A stretch of 64,000 bases of DNA from Actinomycetota bacterium (GCA_963169235.1 CAUJCX010000035.1:248001-312000); one strand, 5' to 3'. Positions 34,038-42,331 are shown, counted from the first letter of the stretch. Notes: a model not told the origin generated them from the letters alone. Made by a program: numbers and translations.

Positions 34038-34075
34038 TTCGCCGGCACGGACGGGGCACGACGCGCCGGCGAATC
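34036..34075. terminator. Hairpin in the low-GC gap before 34188
   Basis: GATTCGCCGGC at 34036-34046 pairs perfectly with GCCGGCGAATC at 34065-34075 (11 bp, 18-base loop). It starts inside the TGA of the small atypical ORF. No T-run follows. Could be a terminator or an operator. Confidence 0.5.
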
Positions 34076-34187
34076 GCTCCCATCGTCATCACTCGTGTGC
34101 CGCGTCACCGCCCGGTGGCCGCGGAACGTGACACCAGGACCACGCATCGGGGACGCCCGGCGCCGCGGCGTCCATTAGCCTCGCGGG

Positions 34188-34541
34188 ATGGTCCCGGCCC
34201 TCACGCTCAGCATCGTCGTGTTCCTCGTCGGGCTCGGGTTCTGGGGCATCGCCACGGGGGCGACGCGTCGCATGCCGGGACGCCCCCTGCTGGTGGCCAC
34301 GCTGATCGCCGAGGCCGAGCTGGTGACCCAGGCGGCCGCCGCCGCCGTGGCCATCGCCGCGGGCCACCGCCCGGAATCGACGGGCGAGTGGGTGGGCTAC
34401 GCGATCGTCACGGTCGGCATGATCCCGTTCGCGTGGAACCGGGCCCGCGGCCCGCACGCCACCCCGTTCGACGCGGCCGTGCTGGGCATCGTGTGCCTGG
34501 TGACCGCGGTCGCCGTCCTCCGCCTCCTGTCCCTGTGGTGA
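34188..34541 (+). CDS. Small integral membrane protein
   Basis: 117 residues, about four hydrophobic helices (residues 3-24, 38-58, 68-84, 96-115). No family recognised, although actinobacterial genomes often carry such proteins in pairs. The ATG is 6 bases after TAGCCT (34176-34181). The next gene, also a membrane protein, starts 4 bases after its stop, so the two form an operon. Confidence 0.7.
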   Translation: MVPALTLSIVVFLVGLGFWGIATGATRRMPGRPLLVATLIAEAELVTQAAAAAVAIAAGHRPESTGEWVGYAIVTVGMIPFAWNRARGPHATPFDAAVLGIVCLVTAVAVLRLLSLW

Positions 34542-34545
34542 GCCC

Positions 34546-35016
34546 ATGAGCATGTCCGAGCCCCAGCCCGATCACGCACCGGACGCGCCGCCGCCCGCCT
34601 CGGGGCGCCGGGTGGACGGCATGGGCAGCGTGTTCGTGGCCCTGTACGCGCTGTTCGCGCTGGCCGCGGGCGCGCGTTCCGGGTTCCAGCTGGCCACGAA
34701 GTTCGGCGACGCCCCGCTGGCGTACGTGCTGTCGGCCGTCGCGGCGGTGATCTACGCGCTGGCGGCGTACTGCTTCGCGCGGCCCTCGTCCACGTCGCTG
34801 CGGGTCGCAAGGGTGGCGCTGCTGGTGGAGCTGGCGGGCGTGGTGGGGGTGGGGGCCCTCAGCCTGGCGCAGCCCGACGACTTCCCCGACCAGACGGTGT
34901 GGTCGAACTTCGGGGAGGGCTACGGGTTCATCCCGCTGCTTCTGCCCGTGGTCGGCCTGTGGTGGCTGTCGCGCCGGCGCACCCGGCAGGGCTTCGACGC
35001 GGGGCGCCTCACGTAG
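34546..35016 (+). CDS. Integral membrane protein
   Basis: 156 residues. A Pro/Asp-rich cytoplasmic N-terminus (1-25) is followed by four predicted helices and a basic C-terminus (SRRRTRQGF). It resembles the uncharacterised four-helix actinobacterial integral membrane proteins found next to similar small ones. Function unknown; likely acts with the upstream membrane protein. Confidence 0.75.
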   Translation: MSMSEPQPDHAPDAPPPASGRRVDGMGSVFVALYALFALAAGARSGFQLATKFGDAPLAYVLSAVAAVIYALAAYCFARPSSTSLRVARVALLVELAGVVGVGALSLAQPDDFPDQTVWSNFGEGYGFIPLLLPVVGLWWLSRRRTRQGFDAGRLT

Positions 35017-35041
35017 CGGACGCCCCGCGCGCAGGGGGCCG

Positions 35042-35332
35042 TCATGCGGCGCGCTGACCCCAGCCCGCGTCGGTGCGCAGCACCAGCAGCCCGTCGCGCT
35101 CGTCGACGCGGCCCGACACCACCATCAGGCCGACCGTGGTCAGCACGTCGCGCGGCGCGGGGCGCTCGCGTCCGGCGGCCAGCTCGCGGCCGACGGCGGC
35201 GTCGATGAGGCCCCGCATCGAGAGGCCCATGGGGTGGGCGGCGAGCGCCTGCTCGATGGAGCGGCGCAGGCGCTGTGGTGCGGCGCCGGGGTTGCCGGGC
35301 AGCCCGCGCAGCGGCGTGGTGTGGTGGGTCAT
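35042..35332 (-). CDS. Small hypothetical protein under LexA-type boxes
   Basis: 96 residues. ATG 35332 is fixed by AAGGAG 8 bases upstream. The C-terminal two thirds look like a winged-helix or similar small alpha/beta domain (MRGLIDAAVGREL, DVLTTVGLMVVSGRVDERDG), but no family is recognised. The promoter region holds two LexA/Cheo-type boxes flanking a -10-like TAGTCT, so it is predicted to be damage-inducible. No known SOS gene product is similar. Confidence 0.65.
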   Translation of the reverse strand: MTHHTTPLRGLPGNPGAAPQRLRRSIEQALAAHPMGLSMRGLIDAAVGRELAAGRERPAPRDVLTTVGLMVVSGRVDERDGLLVLRTDAGWGQRAA

Positions 35333-35399
35333 GGCCGTCTCCTTCGGTGTCACGTGGTTCGCGGTGGGTGCCCGAGGGAGTCTGATGTCTGCCTCGGAC

Positions 35400-35413
35400 A
35401 GAACACATGTTCG
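35400..35413. promoter_or_regulatory. LexA (SOS) box 1
   Basis: GAAC-ACAT-GTTC at 35401-35412, flanked by A and G, is a perfect core of the actinobacterial/Bacillus SOS box CGAAC-N4-GTTCG. On the minus strand it lies just downstream of the -10-like TAGTCT (35423-35428) of the 96-residue gene. Confidence 0.7.
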
Positions 35414-35443
35414 CCACCGTGGAGACTACTCCTGCCCGGTCCG

Positions 35444-35457
35444 CGAACATATGTACG
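35444..35457. promoter_or_regulatory. LexA (SOS) box 2
   Basis: CGAAC-ATAT-GTACG, one mismatch from the SOS box core. It covers the expected -35 position of the minus-strand promoter whose -10 is TAGTCT at 35423-35428. Together with box 1 it brackets that promoter. Confidence 0.6.
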
Positions 35458-35601
35458 TGCGTCGTTCCGATCGACGGTGGGTCCGCGCGTGAGCGGCGTC
35501 GTGATCGTGCGATGGAGCATCGCGAAACCCGCATGGGCGCGGTATCGGGAGGTGCCCGGGGCGCCCCTCGGGGATGTTCCGGAGGGGCGCAGGGGAGGCG
35601 G

Positions 35602-36831
35602 CTACGCCAGGCCCAGCTCGGCCGCCGCCTGGCGCAGGGCGTCCTTGACGTCGGGGTGGGCCGCGTCGCGGATGAGGTGCTTGGCCTGCCGCTTCTGGTC
35701 GTACCCCCAGAGCTCGGCGACGCCTTGCTCGGTGACGATGGAGCTCTGCTGGAACGACGTGACCGACTCCTTCAGCTTCGGCACGATGGTGGAGACGCCC
35801 GCCTTCGGGTGCCAGCTGCGCAGGGCGATGAACGCCTGCCCGCCGGGGGAGTGCATGGCCCCGACGATGAAGTCGGTCTGCCCCCCGAACCCCGAGTAGA
35901 TGCGGTCGCCGATGCGCGACGCGTTGGCCTGCCCGAACAGGTCGACCTCGAGCGCCGTGTTGACCGACGTCATGAAGCGCTGGCGGGCGATGGTGCCCGG
36001 GGCGTTGGTGTGCTCGGTGCGCATGAACCGCACCCGGTTGTTGCCGTCGAGCCAGTCGTAGAGATCCTGGGTGCCGAACGCGAACGACGTGGTGAGTGGG
36101 TGCGTCGGGTCGAGCGCGCCGATGCGCTCCAGGCGCAGCACGCCGTCCGAGAACATCTCGGTCCAGATGCGCAGGTCGCGGCGCTTGGTGAGGCTCTCGA
36201 GCGTCGCGTCGGGCACCGCGCCGATGCCGATCTGCAGGGTGGCGCCGTCGCCGACGCGGCTGACGACCATCTCGCCGATGGTGCGGCTGGCGTCGTCGAG
36301 CGCGCGGGGCTCGTGCGTGCCCAGGGGTTCGGACACCTCGACCGCCAGGTCGACGTCGCTCACCGGCACCTGTGCGTCGCCGTACGTGTACGGCATGCGG
36401 TCGTTGATGACGGCCACCACGCGTCCCGACCGGCTGCGGCACCCCTCGATGGCGCCGGGCAGGATGTTCACCTCGACGCCCAGGCTCAGCTGACCGTCCC
36501 GGGGCGGCGCGCAGTGCAGCACCACGACGTCCGGCGGGCTCACGCGGCGCATCAGCACGGGCACCATCGACAGCCGGCACGGGATGTAGTGCAGGTCGGG
36601 GTGGGTGCGCATGCCGGGGCCGACGAACGCCGTCTCGGCGGTGACGCCCTCGCGGGTGGGGATGGTGCCGGCGGGCGCGTTCAGCACGTGCAAGGTGTAG
36701 CGCTCGAACGCGCGGTCGACGGCGTCGAGGCCGACGGCGGGGATCGACATGTTGCCGCTCATCACGACGCGCGGCGCGCCGTCGAACGCGGCCAGGGAGC
36801 GGACGAGTTCGTCCGGGGACACGGTTCTCAT
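35602..36831 (-). CDS. Acetyl-CoA hydrolase/transferase family protein
   Basis: 409 residues. The protein has the two-half CoA-transferase layout, with GDGATLQIGIGAVPDA near residue 195 and FGTQDLYDWLDGNN, SVNTALEVDLFGQAN and GFGGQTDFIVGAMHSPGG in the C-terminal half, as in 4-hydroxybutyrate or acetate CoA-transferases. These enzymes move CoA between acids through a glutamyl-CoA intermediate. It may handle acetate, butyrate or succinate; the substrate is not set by the sequence. Divergent from the PPOX gene at 36983. Confidence 0.85.
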   Translation of the reverse strand: MRTVSPDELVRSLAAFDGAPRVVMSGNMSIPAVGLDAVDRAFERYTLHVLNAPAGTIPTREGVTAETAFVGPGMRTHPDLHYIPCRLSMVPVLMRRVSPPDVVVLHCAPPRDGQLSLGVEVNILPGAIEGCRSRSGRVVAVINDRMPYTYGDAQVPVSDVDLAVEVSEPLGTHEPRALDDASRTIGEMVVSRVGDGATLQIGIGAVPDATLESLTKRRDLRIWTEMFSDGVLRLERIGALDPTHPLTTSFAFGTQDLYDWLDGNNRVRFMRTEHTNAPGTIARQRFMTSVNTALEVDLFGQANASRIGDRIYSGFGGQTDFIVGAMHSPGGQAFIALRSWHPKAGVSTIVPKLKESVTSFQQSSIVTEQGVAELWGYDQKRQAKHLIRDAAHPDVKDALRQAAAELGLA

Positions 36832-36982
36832 AGGTCGCCATGTTGCCGGATGCGGACGCGTCGGGGACGCGCACGCGACGCGGTGTCACATCCCCCGCCG
36901 GAGACACCCCGGGTGGACCGCCGCCCGTCGCCGGCACTACCATCGCGCAGGTCCGCTGGTTCCCCCTCGTGAAGGAGTGGAG

Positions 36983-37384
36983 ATGGAAAAGCTCGACGAG
37001 CGTCAGCGCGCGGTGTTCGAGGGCAGGAACTTCGCCCACTTCGCGTCCCACGGCGAGGACGGCTACCCCAGCGTGTCGCCCGTGTGGGTCGATCTCGACG
37101 GCGACCTGGTGGTCATCAACACGGCGGAGGGACGCCGCAAGACCGAGAACGTGCGCCGCAACCCGCGGGTGGGCATCTCGGTGCACGAGCAGGACAACCC
37201 GTACAACCACGTGGCGCTGCAGGGCGACGTGGTGGAGATCACGCACGAGGGCGCCGACGCCCACATCGATGCGCTCGCCAAGAAGTACATGGACGCCGAG
37301 GAGTACCCGTGGCGCGCCGACGGCGAGGTGCGGGTCATCATCAAGGTGCAGCCCGACGCGATCTCCAGCATGTTCGTGGAGTAG
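36983..37384 (+). CDS. PPOX-class (split-barrel) flavin/F420-dependent enzyme
   Basis: 133 residues. A single split beta-barrel with the segments FAHFASHGEDGYPSVSPVWV, TENVRRNPRVGISV and VALQGDVVEI marks the pyridoxamine 5'-phosphate oxidase-like family, which in actinobacteria often uses F420 and reduces small molecules. AAGGAG precedes ATG 36983. It is 2 bases upstream of arr, so the two genes are cotranscribed. Confidence 0.85.
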   Translation: MEKLDERQRAVFEGRNFAHFASHGEDGYPSVSPVWVDLDGDLVVINTAEGRRKTENVRRNPRVGISVHEQDNPYNHVALQGDVVEITHEGADAHIDALAKKYMDAEEYPWRADGEVRVIIKVQPDAISSMFVE

Positions 37385-37386
37385 AC

Positions 37387-37818
37387 GTGGAGGGACGGGC
37401 GCCGACGCCGTTCGAGGTGTACCAGGACGGCGTGCTCTTGCACGGCACCAAGGCCGACCTCGCCGTGGGCGACCTCCTGGTGCCCGGGCGGATGTCCAAC
37501 TTCCAGGAGGGGAGGGTGATGAACCACGTGTACGTCACCGAGACCCTCGACGCCGCGGTGTGGGGTGCTGAGCTGGCCGCGGGGGACGGGCGCGAGCGCA
37601 TCTTCCTCGTCGAGCCCACCGGCCCGATCGAGGACGACCCCAACGTCACCGACAAGAAGCTCCCCGGCAACCCCACGCGCAGCTTCCGCACGCGGCAGCC
37701 GGTGCGCATCGTCGGCGAGCTCGAGCACTGGACGGGTCACACGCCGGAGCAGCTGCAACACATGCGGGGGCTCCTGGCCGGCCTGCGAGAGCGCGGCGAG
37801 GACGTCATCTACGACTGA
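37387..37818 (+). CDS. arr: Rifamycin ADP-ribosyltransferase Arr
   Basis: 143 residues from GTG 37387. The sequence matches Arr along its length: LHGTKADLAVGD, GRMSNFQEGRVMNHVYVT, LDAAVWGAELA, IEDDPNVTDKKLPGNPT, and a C-terminal VIYD. Arr inactivates rifamycins by ADP-ribosylation; chromosomal copies occur in mycobacteria and many environmental actinobacteria. Here it lies in an operon with a PPOX-type gene and shares the base composition of its surroundings, so it looks native rather than acquired. Confirmation of the catalytic His/Tyr/Asp set needs an alignment. Confidence 0.93.
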   Translation: MEGRAPTPFEVYQDGVLLHGTKADLAVGDLLVPGRMSNFQEGRVMNHVYVTETLDAAVWGAELAAGDGRERIFLVEPTGPIEDDPNVTDKKLPGNPTRSFRTRQPVRIVGELEHWTGHTPEQLQHMRGLLAGLRERGEDVIYD

Positions 37819-37821
37819 CGC

Positions 37822-37862
37822 CTCCCCGCTGCTCCGGTCGGCGTGACCGGAGCAGCGGGGAG
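37822..37862. terminator. Strong bidirectional terminator between arr and dhaK
   Basis: A perfect 18-bp stem (37822-37839 with 37845-37862, beginning CTCCCCGCTGC) with a 5-base loop GGCGT. It lies 3 bases after the arr stop and 6 bases before the dhaK stop, so it can serve both convergent transcripts. Confidence 0.9.
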
Positions 37863-37868
37863 TGGGGC

Positions 37869-38864
37869 TCAGAAGATGCGCACCGCCACCTCGGCGGGCG
37901 CGTCGAACAGGCGGTTGAGCTCGTCGTCGAGCTTCACCAGCGACACGGACGCGCCGGCCATGTCGAGCGACGTGCAGTACTCGCCGACGTAGCTGCGGGT
38001 CACCTTGATGCCCTGGGACGCCAGCTGCTCGGCGGCCCGCCCGTACAGGATGTAGAGCTCGGAGATCGGCGTGCCGCCGAGGCCGTTGATCATCAGCGCG
38101 ACCTCGTCGCCGGACGAGTACGGCAGGTCGGTGACGCACGCGTCGAGCAGCTCGTCGACGATGTCGTTGGCGCTCGCCAGCTTCTCGCGGCGGCGGCCGG
38201 GCTCGCCGTGGATGCCGACGCCCATCTCCATCTCGTCGTCTCCCAGCTCGAACAGCGGGGAGCCCTTGGCGGGCGGCGTGCACGACGTCAGGGCCATGCC
38301 CATGGTGCGGGTGACGGAGTTGACGCGGTTGCCCAAGGCCACCAGGTCCTCCAGCGACGCGCCCTCCTCGGACGCCGCGCCCACGGCCTTGATGACGAAG
38401 AAGTTGCCGGCCACGCCGCGGCGGCCCACGGTGTAGAGCGAGTCCTTCACGGCCACGTCGTCGTCCACGAGGATCGTGGCGATCGTGATGTCCTCGGCCT
38501 CCGCCAGCTCGCGGCCCATGTCGAACGCCATGCGGTCGCCGGTGTAGTTGTTGATGATGTGCAGCACGCCCTTCTTGCTGGCCAGGAGCTTGGTGGTCTC
38601 GTACACGTAGTCGGACGGCGGGGCGGCGAACACGTCGCCGGGACACGCCGCGTCCAGCATGCCCCGGCCCACCGCCATCACGTGGGCGGGCTCATGACCC
38701 GAGCCCGAGCCCTGGATGATCGACACCTTGTCGTCGTTCGGTGCGTCCGTGCGCATGATGAGGTTGTACTCGGGCACGTACTTGAGCGTGTCCGGGTTCG
38801 CCAGGGCGATGCCCTTGAGCATCTCCGGGACGAACTGCTTCGGGTCGTTCACGAACTTCTTCAC
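37869..38864 (-). CDS. dhaK: Dihydroxyacetone kinase subunit DhaK
   Basis: 331 residues from GTG 38864, with GGGAG 6 bases upstream. DhaK binds dihydroxyacetone through a hemiaminal bond to a histidine; here H219 in GIHGEPG is the candidate, and QGSGSGHEPAHV (51-62) is the phosphate-proximal motif. It is last of the aldolase–HAD–dhaL–dhaK operon. No DhaM gene lies nearby, so the phosphate donor is more likely ATP or a distant PTS component. Confidence 0.92.
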   Translation of the reverse strand: MKKFVNDPKQFVPEMLKGIALANPDTLKYVPEYNLIMRTDAPNDDKVSIIQGSGSGHEPAHVMAVGRGMLDAACPGDVFAAPPSDYVYETTKLLASKKGVLHIINNYTGDRMAFDMGRELAEAEDITIATILVDDDVAVKDSLYTVGRRGVAGNFFVIKAVGAASEEGASLEDLVALGNRVNSVTRTMGMALTSCTPPAKGSPLFELGDDEMEMGVGIHGEPGRRREKLASANDIVDELLDACVTDLPYSSGDEVALMINGLGGTPISELYILYGRAAEQLASQGIKVTRSYVGEYCTSLDMAGASVSLVKLDDELNRLFDAPAEVAVRIF

Positions 38865-38929
38865 GTGGATCTCCCTTCATGGATTCCCCGACGATGTTCG
38901 TGGGCGCATGCGGGGCTTGAGACCGCGCC

Positions 38930-39556
38930 CTACTCCTTCCAGGCCGCGTCCACGGCCTCCCACATCACGGCGACGCCCATGGCGCCGGCGTCGACCGAGT
39001 CACGGCTGCGCTCGCCCGTGTACGACGCGCGCCCGCGCATGGCCAGCATCCCCTTGGTGCCCTCGGCCGCCGCGCGGGCCGTCTCGGCGCCGGCTCGGAT
39101 GGCCGGCCCGGACCCCTGGGCCAGCGCGGCCTCGAGCGCGTCGACGGCGGGCACCAGCGCGTCCAAGAGCGTCTTGTCGCCCACGTCGGCGTTGCCGCGC
39201 TGCTTGACGCCCTCGATCGCGGCGCGCATGGCCGCCACCACCTGCTCGCCGGTGGGCTCGGGCGCGTCGTTGAGGCTGCCTCCGGCGCGCAGGAACGCCG
39301 TGCCCCAGATGGGGCCGGACGTGCCGCCGATGCGCTTGCTCAGCACGACGGCGGTCTTCTTCAGCAGGCTCGGGACGTCGGTGTGGCCGAGCTCGTCCCA
39401 GTCGCTCAGGACGATCTCGAAGCCGCGCGCCAGCGAGTAGCCGAAGTCGCCGTCGCCGGCGACGGAGTCGAGCTCGCAGAAGTACGACTCGTTGTCGACC
39501 GCGGTCTGCGCGATGGTGCGGACGACCAGCTCGGCGCGGTCAAGGGCCTCGGTCAT
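38930..39556 (-). CDS. dhaL: Dihydroxyacetone kinase subunit DhaL
   Basis: 208 residues. The nucleotide-binding subunit of dihydroxyacetone kinase: D30, D35 and D37 (SVAGDGDFG) chelate the two Mg2+ ions that hold ADP/ATP, with GGTSGPIWGTAF and DAGAMGVAVMWEA as later signatures. Its start overlaps the HAD stop (ATGA). Sits between the HAD gene and dhaK. Confidence 0.92.
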   Translation of the reverse strand: MTEALDRAELVVRTIAQTAVDNESYFCELDSVAGDGDFGYSLARGFEIVLSDWDELGHTDVPSLLKKTAVVLSKRIGGTSGPIWGTAFLRAGGSLNDAPEPTGEQVVAAMRAAIEGVKQRGNADVGDKTLLDALVPAVDALEAALAQGSGPAIRAGAETARAAAEGTKGMLAMRGRASYTGERSRDSVDAGAMGVAVMWEAVDAAWKE

Positions 39557-40341
39557 CGGGCCTCCTCGTCAAGGGGTTGGGTGCGACAGGTGTCGAGGTC
39601 GGCCAGCGTCACCTGGTCGCCGGGGCGGGCGGCACTGCGGTTGGCCAGCACGCGGGCGGGCTCGCCGGGGTCGCCCAGGCTGGTGACGACCATCGCGGCG
39701 GCGCGCATGTCCTCGTCGGCGGTGTAGCCGCTGACGGTGACGACGCAGCGCAGGCCCGCCGCCACGGCGGCGGTGAGGCCGATGTGGGAGTCCTCGATGA
39801 CGATGGCGTCGCCGGCGTCGCGGCCCAGCCGGTCGAGCGCCAGCAGGTAGATCGCCGGGTCGGGCTTCTTGGCGGGCACCACGTCGCCCGCGAACACCGA
39901 GAAGTGCGCGGCGTTGCGGGGTCCCACGGCGTGCTCGAGCACCGCGCGCACGGACGCCTCCGCCGACGTGGAGGCGACAGCCAGCGTCCAGCCCGCCGCG
40001 ATCGCCTCGTCGACGATGCGGGCGATGCCGGGTCGGCCGGGCAGGGCCCCGGAGCGCACCATCTCGGTGTACGTCGCGGTCTTGGCCTTGTGCCACTCGG
40101 CGATCAGCGCACGCTGGCCGTCCGCGTCGGTGGGCAACCCGTGCGCGGCGACGAACTCCGGTGTGAGCAGGGACATCATGCGTTCCTTGCCGCCGCCGAT
40201 GCGGAGCTTCTCGCCGTACTCGGCCACCGACCACTCGACGGGCACCCCGGCCTCGGCGAACGTGCGGTTGAACGCGGGCCGATGGCCGTCGCGCTCGGTG
40301 TCGGCCAGCACGCCGTCGCAGTCGAAGATGAGCGCCGGCAC
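39553..40341 (-). CDS. HAD-superfamily phosphatase, CbbY-like
   Basis: 262 residues from GTG 40341. Haloacid dehalogenase motifs: FDCDGVLADTE at residues 7-17, VASTS near the middle, KKPDPAIYLLALDRLG and VIEDSHIGLTAAVAAG toward the C-terminus. The cap insertion is of the CbbY/phosphoglucomutase-like type. It is likely to act on a sugar phosphate made or used by the operon, such as a 1-phosphate or bisphosphate. The start overlaps the aldolase stop by one base. Confidence 0.85.
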   Translation of the reverse strand: MPALIFDCDGVLADTERDGHRPAFNRTFAEAGVPVEWSVAEYGEKLRIGGGKERMMSLLTPEFVAAHGLPTDADGQRALIAEWHKAKTATYTEMVRSGALPGRPGIARIVDEAIAAGWTLAVASTSAEASVRAVLEHAVGPRNAAHFSVFAGDVVPAKKPDPAIYLLALDRLGRDAGDAIVIEDSHIGLTAAVAAGLRCVVTVSGYTADEDMRAAAMVVTSLGDPGEPARVLANRSAARPGDQVTLADLDTCRTQPLDEEAR

Positions 40342-41192
40342 TACGCGCGTCCCGCCCCGCCGAAGAGCTCGATGTAGTGGGCCGCCATGTTCTTGACGGC
40401 GTCGTACACGTGCCGTTGCAGCGACGGCGGATCCTTCTTCGCCGGGTTCTCCGTGGTGAACTCGCGGAACGCGTCGACGTACGCGATCTTCAGCGCGGTC
40501 GAGATGTTGACCTTGGCGGTGCCGCGCGCGATGAGGTCGGTGAACTGGGCGTCGTCGAGGCCGGTGCCGCCGTGCAGCACCTGGGGGATGGGGCACTTCT
40601 CCACGATCGCCGTGACCCGCTCGGGCATCAGCTCGGGCGTGCCCTTGTAGAGCCCGTGGGCCGTGCCGATGGCGGGCGCGAAGCAGTAGATGCCCGTGGC
40701 GTCGATGAAGTCCACCGACACGTCCACGGGGTGCACGGTGCCGGCCTCGTCGGAGCCGATGCCGTCCTCGACGCCCAGCACGCTCTCGATCTCGCCCTCC
40801 ACGTCGGCGCCGTACGCGCGCGCCTCGGCCACCACCTCGATGGTCTGGCGGGTGTTCTCGGCGACGTCCAGCTCGGACGCGTCGAACAGCACCGAGTTCC
40901 ACCCCGCCTTGAGGCAGGTGGTGATCCATGCGCGGTCGGGGCAGTGGTCGAGGTGGATCGCGACCGGCACCTTCACCTCATCGGAGCGGGCCTTCCAGAT
41001 GGCGTAGAGCGGCCCGGGGCGCAGCCACTTCACCGTCTTCAGCGACGTCTGCACGATCAGCGGCGCCTCGAGGTCGGACGCGGCCTCCAGCACGGCGGTG
41101 AGCGTGAGGTCGTCGACGATGTTGATGGCCGCCACGCCGTAGCGGTCGTCGAATGCCGGGTCGAGGATCTCGCGAAGTGGCGTTGCGGGCAT
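40341..41192 (-). CDS. Class II (zinc) aldolase, ketose-bisphosphate type
   Basis: 283 residues. ATG 41192 is preferred over GTG 41198 because AGGAAGG lies 7 bases before it. H80 and H83 in HLDHCPD are zinc/catalytic residues, and VLHGGTGL carries the third histidine motif. These enzymes reversibly condense DHAP or a related triose phosphate with an aldehyde. Exact substrate (fructose or tagatose bisphosphate or another) is not clear. First gene of a four-gene operon. Confidence 0.88.
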   Translation of the reverse strand: MPATPLREILDPAFDDRYGVAAINIVDDLTLTAVLEAASDLEAPLIVQTSLKTVKWLRPGPLYAIWKARSDEVKVPVAIHLDHCPDRAWITTCLKAGWNSVLFDASELDVAENTRQTIEVVAEARAYGADVEGEIESVLGVEDGIGSDEAGTVHPVDVSVDFIDATGIYCFAPAIGTAHGLYKGTPELMPERVTAIVEKCPIPQVLHGGTGLDDAQFTDLIARGTAKVNISTALKIAYVDAFREFTTENPAKKDPPSLQRHVYDAVKNMAAHYIELFGGAGRA

Positions 41193-41253
41193 GGACACAC
41201 CTTCCTGCCAAGGGACTCCGGGGCGCGCCCGATGGGTGCGCTCCCTTGCACTG

Positions 41254-41283
41254 ACGCTAGTCCTGCACTTCCTTTGCCGTCAA
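41254..41283 (-). promoter_or_regulatory. Promoter of the aldolase–HAD–dhaL–dhaK operon
   Basis: Reading on the minus strand: TTGACG (41283-41278), 18-base spacer, TAGCGT (41259-41254), 62 bases before the aldolase start. Direct repeats of GTGCA-type (GTGCAGG and GTGCAAGG) lie in and after the spacer and could be an operator. Confidence 0.6.
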
Positions 41284-41430
41284 GGTTCTGGCGTCTTTAC
41301 ACCGTGCGCAGATGGCGCCCTCCGCATCGTCCGCGGCCCGCTGTGCGGCTGCGCAACCGTGCTGCTGTGACGACCAAGGACACCACGGTGCGCGTACCGG
41401 CCGGCGTCTTCCGCGCGGGGGCGGGCCGGC

Positions 41431-41967
41431 TCAGCGGCCCGGCGCGCCGTCATCGTCCGGCGCGGTGGGCGGGACGACGCCGTCGCGGGCGGCCCGCCCC
41501 GCGATGCGGCGGATGACGCCCTCGGCGCCCGCCAGGCGCGCGGCGACCAGCAGGCACAAGAGGGCCAGGGGGATCTCCAGCACCCCCGCGGCCAACAGCG
41601 CCGCCATGCGGTCCGGGCCCGCCTGCGCCGTCGTGATGTCGAACCAGGCGTCGATGACGAGGAACGTGGCCGTCGACACCGCCGCGGCCTGCGTCCACTC
41701 CGAGCGCCGGTAGAGCCCCAGGCCCGTGAGGCCCAGCACGATGGCGACCCCGACGTCGAATCCGGCCCACGAAAGGTCGTACCCGACGGTGTCGTACGTG
41801 CGTGGCAAGGAGATGGCCACGTACACGGTCCACGGGACCATCACGACGGCCATCAGCGTGAACACGGCGGCCAGCCAGCCCGCCAGCGGGATGCGCGGCG
41901 CCAGCTTGGGCGCGCCGTCGGACGTGTCGAACTCCAGCGACGGGTCGGGGCTCGAAGGCGTGGTCAC
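41431..41967 (-). CDS. Integral membrane protein
   Basis: 178 residues from GTG 41967, with GGAAG 9 bases upstream. Four hydrophobic helices lie between residues about 30 and 150, with a short N-terminal Ser/Pro/Asp segment and an acidic Pro/Asp C-terminus (PTAPDDDGAP). No family recognised. Flanked by a 364-base gene-free stretch on its 5' side. Confidence 0.65.
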   Translation of the reverse strand: MTTPSSPDPSLEFDTSDGAPKLAPRIPLAGWLAAVFTLMAVVMVPWTVYVAISLPRTYDTVGYDLSWAGFDVGVAIVLGLTGLGLYRRSEWTQAAAVSTATFLVIDAWFDITTAQAGPDRMAALLAAGVLEIPLALLCLLVAARLAGAEGVIRRIAGRAARDGVVPPTAPDDDGAPGR

Positions 41968-42331
41968 TGCGACGCGCTTCCGGGCGCGGTAGCAACCACG
42001 CGACGGGAGGCATCCGTGCGGGCAGTGGTCGTGACGATTGCCGCGAGCGCCATGACCGGACGATACGCCGCCGCCCGCCGTTCGCGGCGGCTCGATGCGA
42101 CCACTCGGCTCGATACCTCTCCATGAAAAGGGCCGAGGTGTGGAGGGGATGGCCGCGGAACCCCTCACGGAGCAATGCGACATAACATCCATTCTCGTGC
42201 GGAGAAGGCTCAGGCGGCCGTACGGGTGCGTCCGGGGATGGCCGCCGCTCGCGACGACCCGCGGAATGCCTGCGACACTGGTCGCGTCGGCACGGAATCC
42301 AACGCGGAAAGCGGGCGTTGACGTGGGCGTG
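41968..42331. other. Gene-free stretch
   Basis: No convincing gene. It has a GC-rich hairpin (GCCGCC...GCGGCGGC near 42070) and an AT-richer patch around 42180-42195 with ATAACAT. The start of the VOC gene lies at its right edge. Confidence 0.5.

Noticed and set aside
37387-37818. arr as a recently acquired resistance gene
   Set aside because: Base composition and operon context match the neighbourhood and no mobile element flanks it; arr is natural in many actinobacteria.
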